Position numbers and translations under genes: made by a program. Shown piece by piece: positions 13,547-19,692 of a DNA stretch of 19,692 nucleotides. The DNA comes from CAZOGW01 sp964579415 (GTDB lineage: Bacteria; Actinomycetota; Acidimicrobiia; Spongiisociales; UBA5794): NCBI GenBank assembly GCA_964579415.1, contig CAZOGW010000054.1, forward strand, positions 1 through 19,692, in the 5' to 3' direction. The notes under the pieces are model-generated. The model searched no databases. It was not told the DNA's origin and saw only the letters and a list, made by a program, of their open reading frames with translations. The first letter of the stretch is position 1; every line of letters begins with the position of its first letter.

Positions 13547-15292
13547 ATGGCGATCGACGTACAGTCGGCTCCCGCCACCGAGCTGGCTCGGGAGCCCAGC
13601 ACCACTCACCCTCGCCGCCCGCGGCTGCACAGGCGCCTGCTCGCTCCTCCCCGTCTCGGCCACGCCGGCTTCGCCTTCGCCTTCTGGGTGCTGTCGCTGC
13701 AACCCACCCTCCTGCCACGAGCCTGGATGACCCAGGTCGTCATCAGCGCCATCTGCGCCGCCATCGGCTGGGCCCTGGGTGCCGCGCTGCAGGGACTCGC
13801 CGAGTGGACGCTTGGCGCCACGGACCGTTCGGTCACCGAGTCCTTGCGGGCGGCGGCCTGGCTCGTGTTCGGCATCCTCGCCTGCGCCGCCGCCATCCCC
13901 GCCCTGTGGATCTGGGAGGGGGCACAGAACACCCAGCGGGAGATCCTGGGGATGGACACCCTGCCCATGCCCGTCGTGGTGCCCCTCGTCCTCGCCACGG
14001 CCCTGCTCACCGGAGTTCTCGTGCTGGTGGGGCGGACCGTGAGCCAGGGTGTCCGCTGGATCGACCGGCAGGTGGCTCGCGCCATCCGGCCCGGTTGGGC
14101 CCGCGCCCTCACCGCACTGATCGTCATCGTGGCGACGGTATACCTGGTCGACTACGGCCAGCGCCGCCTGGTCAACTGGGCCGACGAGCAATTCGGCGCC
14201 CTCAACGGAACCACCGAAGAGGGTGTCACCCGGCCCTTCCGCCCCAACGTGTCTGGCAGCCCCTCGTCGGAGGTTCCGTGGGAGACGCTGGGGCTCCAGG
14301 GTCGTACCTTCGTCGCCGGGGTGACGCCGGTCTCCGACCTGGCGGGGTTCCACGGCGGTGCCGCGGTGGTGAAGCCGCCGGTACGGGTCTACGTGGGCCT
14401 CGACTCGGCGCCCACGGACCAGGAGCGGACCGCCCTGGTGCTGTCCGAACTGGAGCGCACCGGAGCGTTCGACCGCGAGGTGCTGGTGGTGGCCACCGCC
14501 ACCGGGACCGGGTGGATCAACCCGGCGGCGGCGCGTGCGCTGGAATACGTCTACGGCGGGGATACCGCCATCGTCTCCCAGCAGTACTCGTTCCTGCCCA
14601 GCTGGATCACCTTCCTCGTCGATCCCAACCGGTCCACCGAGACAGGCGCCGCCCTCTTCAACGCCGTTCACGAGCGCTGGTCACAGCTCCCCGCCGCCGA
14701 ACGGCCCCGCCTCCTCGTCTACGGGGAGAGCCTCGGCGCCCTCGGGGCCGAGGCCGCCTTCCAAGGCGAGGACCTGGCCGCGTCCCTGTCCACCATCGCC
14801 GGGAGGACCGACGGGGCGCTCATGGTGGGGCCGACCGCCGGCAACCCGATCCTGACCCAGATGCGCGCCGAGCGCGACCCGGACTCGCCCACCTGGCAAC
14901 CGGTCAACTCCCACCATCCCAACCTGCGGCTGGAGAACGAAGCCGCCGGGATCGATGCCGGCTCGGCCGCCTGGGAGTCACCGCGGATCCTCTACCTGCT
15001 CCACCCCACCGACGCGGTGGGGACATGGACACCACGGACCATCTGGGAGCGGCCCGGGTGGACCCGCCGGCCCCTCGGCCACGGCGTGATCGACCAGGTG
15101 CGGTGGTTCCCCCTCATCAGCTGGATCCAGGAGACCGGCGACCTCATCTCCGGTTTCACCGCGCAACCGGGCTTCGGCCACGACTACAGCAACGCCTTCG
15201 TCCCCGGCTGGGTCGCCATAGCCGGACCCGACGGATGGACGGAAGCAGACACGTATCGCCTAGCCGCACACCTCGAGGCAGTCGCGCCATAG
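13547..15292 (+). CDS. Membrane alpha/beta-hydrolase, Abhydrolase_9-like (DUF2319)
   Basis: This 581-residue protein has an N-terminal membrane domain of four to five helices (about 40-205) and a C-terminal extracytoplasmic alpha/beta-hydrolase domain. That layout matches the Abhydrolase_9_N and Abhydrolase_9 pair common in mycobacteria and other actinobacteria. The nucleophile elbow is YGESLGALG with Ser395 (numbered from 13547). Other family blocks are GINPAAARALEY-like GWINPAAARALEYVYGG, NRSTETGAALFNAV, SPRILYLLHPTDAVG and LGHGVIDQVRW, whose His is a candidate catalytic base. The natural substrate is unknown; cell-envelope lipid or ester hydrolysis is a guess. ATG 13511 would add 12 residues, but a -10-like box immediately before it and an AAGGG site before 13547 favour the shorter form. 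The stop lies 4 bases before a heptad hairpin. Confidence 0.85.
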   Translation: MAIDVQSAPATELAREPSTTHPRRPRLHRRLLAPPRLGHAGFAFAFWVLSLQPTLLPRAWMTQVVISAICAAIGWALGAALQGLAEWTLGATDRSVTESLRAAAWLVFGILACAAAIPALWIWEGAQNTQREILGMDTLPMPVVVPLVLATALLTGVLVLVGRTVSQGVRWIDRQVARAIRPGWARALTALIVIVATVYLVDYGQRRLVNWADEQFGALNGTTEEGVTRPFRPNVSGSPSSEVPWETLGLQGRTFVAGVTPVSDLAGFHGGAAVVKPPVRVYVGLDSAPTDQERTALVLSELERTGAFDREVLVVATATGTGWINPAAARALEYVYGGDTAIVSQQYSFLPSWITFLVDPNRSTETGAALFNAVHERWSQLPAAERPRLLVYGESLGALGAEAAFQGEDLAASLSTIAGRTDGALMVGPTAGNPILTQMRAERDPDSPTWQPVNSHHPNLRLENEAAGIDAGSAAWESPRILYLLHPTDAVGTWTPRTIWERPGWTRRPLGHGVIDQVRWFPLISWIQETGDLISGFTAQPGFGHDYSNAFVPGWVAIAGPDGWTEADTYRLAAHLEAVAP

Positions 15293-15296
15293 CAAG

Positions 15297-15345
15297 TACT
15301 TGGTACTTGGTACTTGGTACACGCAGATACCAAGTACCAAGTACC
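15297..15345. repeat. TACTTGG heptad array, 18-bp perfect hairpin, probable two-way terminator
   Basis: Three copies of TACTTGG (15297-15317) are followed by a short loop and two copies of the reverse complement TACCAAG (15328-15341) plus TACC. The stem GGTACTTGGTACTTGGTA (15302-15319) pairs perfectly with 15328-15345 across the 8-base loop CACGCAGA. It sits in the 71-base gap between two convergent genes. A degenerate unit (AAGTACC, 15368-15374) lies inside the 3' end of the minus-strand gene, where it encodes the final Tyr-Leu. There is no U-tract; a terminator role is inferred. Confidence 0.85.
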
Positions 15346-15363
15346 CATCGCACCGGCGAAACC

Positions 15364-17784
15364 TCACAAGTACCTATTCCGCTCGAGCCACCGAAAGGCG
15401 AAGAACCCCCACACCGGGGGCAGGTAGAAGGTGGCGATTCGGTACATCATCACCGCTCCGAAGGCGATCTCTTCGGGGACCCCGGCTGCGGTGAGGCCGA
15501 ACACCAGTCCGCCCTCGGTGACGCCGATGCCACCGGGAATGGGGAGCACCCCCGCCAGCAGGGCGACCACGATCACGATGAAGATCAGCTCCCCGAACGA
15601 CACGTTGAACCCGACGGAGCGCACGAACGCCCCCAACGAGAGGGCCAGCAGCACGTCGGCAGCGAGGTTGCCGCCGAACAGCATCGCCAGACGGCGGGGC
15701 TCCGCCAGGCCCTGAAGCGCGGAAGACGCCTCGGTGAGGAGTTGGCGCACCTGGGTGACCACGACGCGCCGCAGCCGCGGGATGAGGGCGATGACCAGTC
15801 CGAGGCCCACAGCCACACCGACGATCACGACCAGGAGCCGGCCGGCGCCGCTGGTGAAGTCGAGGTCCAGGTCGACGTCGACCGAGGCGCTGCCGAACAG
15901 CAGCAGGCTGCCCAGAACGATCACCTGTATCACCAGGCTCCCGAACCCGTCCACGGCACCGATGGCCACGGAGGCCCCCCGGCTCAGGCCCTGACGTTGG
16001 AAGAACCGCACGTTGACGGCGATGCGGGCGGCGGCACCGGGGATGACGAGGTTGATGTAGGCCACGGCGAGCTGGAGCACGTACACCGGCGCCAGGGGAA
16101 GGCTCACCGGGGCGGCACCCATCGTCGAGATGGCCTGGGCGAAGCGGGGCACCTGCCCGAGGACGAACCCGATCGCCACCAGCCACCAGGTGGCCCCGGC
16201 GATGGCGTCGCCGACGGCGGCGAGGTCGATCCCGCCCACCAGGCGTGCCATCGCCAGAAAGGCGAACACCAGCAGCACCATCTGCAACAGCGAACCGAGG
16301 CTGACCCGGCGCAGTTGCTCCAACTGGGGCGGGTCGATGGCCAGGGCGGCGGCAATGCGCTCCCGGACCTCGTCGAGGCGGCGGCCCCGTGAGCCGAAGG
16401 AGTCGCGCTGGGCGGCGGTGAGCACCGGGATCTGGAGCACCGGGAGGAGGTCGGCGAGACCGTCGTCACCGAGGGCGCCGCGGGCGGCGTCGACCGCGGG
16501 CTCCTCTCCTGCCCCGAGCAGCGTCGTCGCCAGGAGCTGCGCGTGGTCGCGGCGTACCCGCTGCGGATCAGCACCGACCGCCGCTCCGGCGAAGCCGTCC
16601 AGCCCCACCGCGTGCTCGGGACCGTCTCCGTCGGTGACGAAGATGTGCCCGGCGTCGACGTTCCCGTGGACGATCCCGGCGCCGTGGAGGTGGCCGAGGA
16701 CGTCCCACATCGTCCCCAGCAGTTGCGGCGTCCACTCCTCGGGCTCCAGACGGCTGATGTCGCGACCGGCTGGCCGCAGCACCAGGAGAGCGTCTGAGCC
16801 CCCGGTGGTCCCGGCGGTGACAACCGATTCTGTGGCGACCCCGGCCTGGGCGGCCAGCAGGGTGACCAGCGCCTCGTGCTCCACCTGGTGGAGCCGTCCC
16901 AGCACCGGTGGCGCGTCCGTCTCCCGATACCACAAGGTGCGCCACAGCGTGGCCAGTACCTGGGTGTCGTGGGCATCGCGGCCGTAGACCTTGACCAGCA
17001 GAGGGCCGTCGTCGTCGGCGCCCTCCACCAGGAACACCCCGGCCGGCTGCCGATCAGCGGCCCCCAGCGATCGTGTAGTGACCCCCAGTTCGGCCAGCCC
17101 GGCGGCAACGGCGTCTATTCCTGGACGTCCACTCGACGATCCGACAACGAGGTGCACCGCAGCCGCCGCCGCCGTCGCCACCAGCACCCCGGCGAGAGCG
17201 ATGCTCGGCGTGGCGATACCCAGCGGCATCGAGGAGAACGCCGCCAGCCACACCAGTCCGACCACCGGCCGGCGGAAAGGCCGGCTCAGGTGAGACGCCA
17301 CCGTGAGCACCACCGCGCCGGAGATGGCGACGTGCGCCGCCGGGAAGTGCCACGGCCGCAACCCGGCTCGCCAGCCATCGATCAGCGGCGGCCAGGAGCC
17401 CTCGACAACCCGGCCCAGCAACATGACGACCGCCAGGGCTACCAGGGCGGCAAGAAGGGCGTCGCGGCCGACGGCGATCCGGCGGCGGAGCACCGTGGCG
17501 ACCGCCAGGACAACGGCGACCAGCGCCAGGAGGTCGATGAGAATCTGCCACACCCCGTCGAGGAAGGCGGGAAGGGCCCCGACGAAGGCGATGAGGGCGA
17601 CCTCGATCCCCGAGGGCGGGACGGCGACCAGCGCCAGGATCATCAGGCCCAGCGCGGAGAGCCCGAGGGCGATGGCGTCGGTGGCGCGCCGGGCACGCGG
17701 ATCACCGGCCGGTCCGGCGAAGAGCCGTGCCGCCCGGCGCCGCCCCGCAGATGCAGGGACCCCGTCGGACGAAGTGGCGCGCAT
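15364..17784 (-). CDS. Three-domain membrane fusion: PAP2-like, kinase-like, LPG-synthase-TM/flippase
   Basis: This is an 806-residue protein. Residues 36-215 hold about six helices and resemble the PAP2-type region of actinobacterial homologues, but the catalytic SGH is replaced (FPAAHVAI, 147-154) and the later R/H positions are missing (SMPLGIATPS). Residues 220-485 look like a kinase-fold domain: LLVKVYGRD with Lys265, Glu304 in VEHEALV, GIVHGNVDAGHIFV (370-383) and LDG (395-397). The catalytic Asp is Asn375 and the usual Asn is His380, so it is probably a pseudokinase. Residues 495-806 form the eight-helix LPG_synthase_TM (UPF0104) domain found in MprF-type lipid flippases (IPGAAARIAVNVRFF, LPIPGGIGVTEGG). 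No aminoacyl-transferase domain is present. ATG 17784 follows CACAAT by 7 bases, suggesting a leaderless mRNA; longer upstream extensions lack coding character. A role in moving or regulating envelope lipids is inferred. Confidence 0.85.
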   Translation of the reverse strand: MRATSSDGVPASAGRRRAARLFAGPAGDPRARRATDAIALGLSALGLMILALVAVPPSGIEVALIAFVGALPAFLDGVWQILIDLLALVAVVLAVATVLRRRIAVGRDALLAALVALAVVMLLGRVVEGSWPPLIDGWRAGLRPWHFPAAHVAISGAVVLTVASHLSRPFRRPVVGLVWLAAFSSMPLGIATPSIALAGVLVATAAAAAVHLVVGSSSGRPGIDAVAAGLAELGVTTRSLGAADRQPAGVFLVEGADDDGPLLVKVYGRDAHDTQVLATLWRTLWYRETDAPPVLGRLHQVEHEALVTLLAAQAGVATESVVTAGTTGGSDALLVLRPAGRDISRLEPEEWTPQLLGTMWDVLGHLHGAGIVHGNVDAGHIFVTDGDGPEHAVGLDGFAGAAVGADPQRVRRDHAQLLATTLLGAGEEPAVDAARGALGDDGLADLLPVLQIPVLTAAQRDSFGSRGRRLDEVRERIAAALAIDPPQLEQLRRVSLGSLLQMVLLVFAFLAMARLVGGIDLAAVGDAIAGATWWLVAIGFVLGQVPRFAQAISTMGAAPVSLPLAPVYVLQLAVAYINLVIPGAAARIAVNVRFFQRQGLSRGASVAIGAVDGFGSLVIQVIVLGSLLLFGSASVDVDLDLDFTSGAGRLLVVIVGVAVGLGLVIALIPRLRRVVVTQVRQLLTEASSALQGLAEPRRLAMLFGGNLAADVLLALSLGAFVRSVGFNVSFGELIFIVIVVALLAGVLPIPGGIGVTEGGLVFGLTAAGVPEEIAFGAVMMYRIATFYLPPVWGFFAFRWLERNRYL

Positions 17785-17875
17785 CGCGCTGATTGTGGCA
17801 CCCGCCGCCGGCAGGCACCGAATTGCCGAACGCCGACTTGGGAACCGGTCCCGGGTGCGCCAGCATCCAACCACC

Positions 17876-18736
17876 ATGAGAGCCCGCACAGTCATCACCA
17901 TCGCCCTGCTGCTGTCGCTACTCGCCGCCTGCGGAGGGAGCGAGGACGGCAGCGCCACGACCGACCCCGACACTTCCACCAGCGACGACGGCGGCGGCAC
18001 CCGGCCGCCCACCACCGTCCCCGCCGGGGTGTCCGGCGACGTCCTCCTCACCGTCGCCTACCAGGGCGGGTTCCTCCCCGTCGAGGTGGCCCTCGCCAGC
18101 GGATACGCCCACGTGCTCACCGCCGACGGCTCCCTCATCTCGGAAGGGCCCATCCCCGAGATCTACCCGGCGCCGCTGCTCCGGCCTTACGGAGTGGTCG
18201 ACGTCTCCGGCGACATGGACACCCTGACCGGTCTCATCGACGCCCTCGGCATCGCCGATGTCACCGATGAGACCATCGAGGGCGACGCCTTCATCGCCGA
18301 CGCCCCCTCCACGGTCGTCGTCTACCACGACGAGAACGGCGCCCACCGGATGTCGGCACAAGCACTCTTCGGTGACCCCGAGACGTCGGACCCGCGCCTC
18401 GCCGCCATGCTCGACCTGGTGATGACCCTGGACTCGTTCGCCTCCGACCCCGGGAGCCAGCCCTACCAGGTGGAGCAGTGGCAGGTCCTCGCCACCGCTC
18501 CGATGGAGACCGGCGACATCATCGCCGACCCGGCGCCGTGGCCGCTCGACATCGCCCCCGGGGACTTCGAGGCCGAGGTTGCCGGGCTCCCCTGCACCGT
18601 GGTGGACAACACCCCCGAGATCGAGGCCGCCTTCACCGAGGCGAGCCAGCTCACCGCCTGGACCGACGGGAGCGACGAGTACGGCCTGGTGGTGCGGCCC
18701 CTCCTCCCCGGCGAGCACGGATGCGAGCAGTCGTAG
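17876..18736 (+). CDS. Secreted lipoprotein of unknown function
   Basis: This 286-residue protein has signal peptide MRARTVITIALLLSLLAAC, lipobox LAAC and lipidated Cys19. A Ser/Thr/Asp/Gly/Pro linker runs to about residue 50, followed by a globular acidic domain rich in beta-strand-like stretches (VSGDVLLTVAYQGGFLPVEVALASGYAHVLTADG). Cys240 (LPCTVVD) and Cys283 (HGCEQS) near the C-terminus could form a disulfide. I do not recognise the family, and it is not clearly related to the lipoprotein at 7317-8468. It diverges from the membrane fusion gene across a 91-base gap. The TAG stop is followed immediately by a heptad array. ATG 17876 is the only start that gives a signal peptide. Confidence 0.82.
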   Translation: MRARTVITIALLLSLLAACGGSEDGSATTDPDTSTSDDGGGTRPPTTVPAGVSGDVLLTVAYQGGFLPVEVALASGYAHVLTADGSLISEGPIPEIYPAPLLRPYGVVDVSGDMDTLTGLIDALGIADVTDETIEGDAFIADAPSTVVVYHDENGAHRMSAQALFGDPETSDPRLAAMLDLVMTLDSFASDPGSQPYQVEQWQVLATAPMETGDIIADPAPWPLDIAPGDFEAEVAGLPCTVVDNTPEIEAAFTEASQLTAWTDGSDEYGLVVRPLLPGEHGCEQS

Positions 18737-18737
18737 T

Positions 18738-18758
18738 CGTATTACGTATTACGTATCA
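18738..18758. repeat. Heptad array, three units of CGTATYA
   Basis: CGTATTA, CGTATTA and CGTATCA are in tandem, starting one base after the lipoprotein stop. On the minus strand they read as TACGTAA/TACGTGA units, the same class as at 12674-12710. The flanking genes are co-directional. No inverted copy is present. Confidence 0.78.
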
Positions 18759-18790
18759 CGCAAGAACCTACTGGCCGACGTCCAACCAGA

Positions 18791-18808
18791 TACCAAGTAC
18801 CAAGTACC
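18791..18808. repeat. Heptad array, TACCAAG units upstream of pckA
   Basis: Two copies of TACCAAG and a partial TACC are the reverse complement of the TACTTGG class seen at 15297-15345. They lie 32 bases after a TACGTAA-class array in the same gap and about 55 bases before the pckA start. A weak -10-like TATCCT (18827-18832) follows. Confidence 0.75.
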
Positions 18809-18862
18809 TGAATTGCCCGGTTCCCGTATCCTTGGCTGGTCCCACCGGAGGAGCGGAGCAAC

Positions 18863-19692
18863 GTGGACCTATCGGCCATCGGCCTGACCAACGTCGGGCG
18901 AATCCATCACAACCTCACCACCGCCCATCTCTACGAAGAATCCGTACGGCGCAACGAGGGTCTCATCGGTCACCTCGGGCCCATCGTGGTCAACACCGGC
19001 AAGTACACCGGCCGCTCCGCCGAGGACAAGTTCATCGTCCGCGAGCCCTCCACCGAGGGCGAGGTGTGGTGGGGACCGGTGAACCGCCCCTTCGCTCCGG
19101 AGGACTTCGAGCGGGTGCGCTATGGCCTGCGCTCGTTCCTCCAGGGCCGTGAGGTCTTCGTGCAGGACTGCTACGCCGGTGCCGATCCCCGCTTCCGCAT
19201 CAAAGTCCGGGTGGTCACCCAGCGGGCCTGGCACAGCCTCTTCGCCCGCACCATGTTCATCCAGGAGCACGACCGCGAGGTGCTGGCCGGCTTCGACCCC
19301 GACTGGACCGTCATCGCCTGCCCCGACTTCCAGGCGGAGCCCCACGTCGAGGGGACCCGCAGCGAGGCGTTCATCCTGCTCAGCCTGGAGCGGCGCATGG
19401 TCATCATCGGCGGCACCTCGTACGCCGGCGAGATCAAGAAGTCGATATTCACCGTGATGAACTACATCCTGCCCCGCCAGGGCGTCCTCAGCCTGCACTC
19501 GTCGGCCAACGTCGGAGCCGACGGCGACGTCGCAGTGTTCTTCGGGCTCTCCGGGACGGGCAAGACCACGCTCTCCACCGAGGCGGGGCGCAACCTCATC
19601 GGCGACGACGAGTTGGGCTGGTCCGACACTGGTGTGTTCAACATCGAGGGTGGCTGCTACGCCAAGATGATCAAGCTGTCCGACACCGCCGA
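18863..19692 (+). CDS. pckA: Phosphoenolpyruvate carboxykinase (ATP), 5' part
   Basis: The first 276 codons of ATP-dependent PEP carboxykinase are present; the rest lies beyond the right edge (family length is about 520-540). The enzyme converts oxaloacetate and ATP to phosphoenolpyruvate, ADP and CO2 in gluconeogenesis, in the cytoplasm. Visible motifs are NTGKYTGRSAEDKF (44-57) with Arg51 of the oxaloacetate site, GTSYAGEIKKSIF (184-196) with Tyr187 and the Lys that binds substrate/Mn, LHSSANVG (211-218) with the metal-ligand His212, P-loop FFGLSGTGKTT (226-236) and GDDELGW (247-253) with the kinase-2 aspartates. This pattern separates it from the GTP-type enzyme of mycobacteria. GTG 18863 has a GGAGGAG purine run about 10 bases upstream; no ATG gives a complete N-terminus. 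Two heptad arrays lie in its upstream gap. Confidence 0.95.
   Translation, partial: MDLSAIGLTNVGRIHHNLTTAHLYEESVRRNEGLIGHLGPIVVNTGKYTGRSAEDKFIVREPSTEGEVWWGPVNRPFAPEDFERVRYGLRSFLQGREVFVQDCYAGADPRFRIKVRVVTQRAWHSLFARTMFIQEHDREVLAGFDPDWTVIACPDFQAEPHVEGTRSEAFILLSLERRMVIIGGTSYAGEIKKSIFTVMNYILPRQGVLSLHSSANVGADGDVAVFFGLSGTGKTTLSTEAGRNLIGDDELGWSDTGVFNIEGGCYAKMIKLSDTA

Noticed and set aside
15250..15262. A single ACGTATC inside the hydrolase gene as another repeat copy.
   Set aside because: One isolated unit in conserved coding sequence; expected by chance.
13357..16392. A 1011-codon plus-strand open frame crossing the hydrolase gene and running antisense to the membrane fusion gene.
   Set aside because: Out of frame with recognisable domains; rich in Arg/Pro/His low-complexity sequence typical of GC-rich shadow frames, and its middle is translated heptad repeat.
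18785..18840. A possible hairpin (ACCA/TGGT plus CCAAG/CTTGG) as a pckA leader riboswitch or attenuator.
   Set aside because: Only two short stems with a large internal and apical loop; no recognised riboswitch core.
18478..19152. Plus-strand frame joining the lipoprotein 3' end, the repeats and the pckA 5' end.
   Set aside because: Overlaps two well-supported genes in another frame; its centre is translated repeat.

Overview
The window is high-GC DNA with strong G/C bias at third codon positions. It is dense with genes and looks like an actinobacterium, most likely an Acidimicrobiia-type lineage. That placement rests on the gene set: a COG0809/QueA-like paralogue, a stand-alone LigD-type polymerase, an Abhydrolase_9-type membrane protein, a degenerate PAP2/kinase/LPG-synthase-TM fusion, and lipoproteins made for a single-membrane cell. 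It is inference, because no rRNA or marker gene is present. I saw no tRNA, rRNA, insertion sequence or CRISPR. No stretch over 300 bases lacks a gene; the largest gap is 13363-13546.

Layout. (1) 1-2243, minus: most of an FdhF/YdeP-type molybdopterin oxidoreductase, running off the left edge. (2) 2319-5253, plus: an SDR oxidoreductase, a QueA-like protein overlapping it by 4 bases, and a LigD-type primase-polymerase 14 bases further on. A promoter with a MerR-type geometry (19-base spacer filled by a perfect dyad) lies just before the SDR gene. (3) 5285-12686: an efflux region. An ABC half-exporter (minus) diverges from a plus-strand operon of a lipoprotein, a MacA/HlyD-like adaptor with an inserted peptidoglycan-binding domain, a MacB-type ATPase and an FtsX/MacB permease, followed by a MarR regulator. 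A 15-base motif, TGAGYTACACTCAAT, is shared by the exporter upstream region and the marR promoter, which suggests one regulon. (4) 12712-17784: a small polytopic DUF4203-like protein (minus), an Abhydrolase_9-like membrane hydrolase (plus), and an 806-residue membrane fusion (minus) with PAP2-like, kinase-like and flippase-like parts, the first two apparently inactive. (5) 17876-19692: a second lipoprotein and the start of ATP-type phosphoenolpyruvate carboxykinase (plus).

The most unusual feature is a family of intergenic arrays built from 7-base units that all fit TACKTRR (TACGTAA, TACGTGA, TACTTAG, TACTTGG). They lie at five gene junctions, always against the 3' end of a gene, and include all three convergent junctions. 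In two cases the array itself supplies the stop codon of the upstream gene. In two others head-to-head copies form long perfect hairpins. They look like a mobile or expanding short repeat that works as a stop/terminator module.

Several genes (SDR, polymerase, marR, the membrane fusion) have a -10-like hexamer 6-7 bases before the start codon and no Shine-Dalgarno sequence, which suggests leaderless transcripts. The exporter and the DUF4203-like gene have clear Shine-Dalgarno sites.
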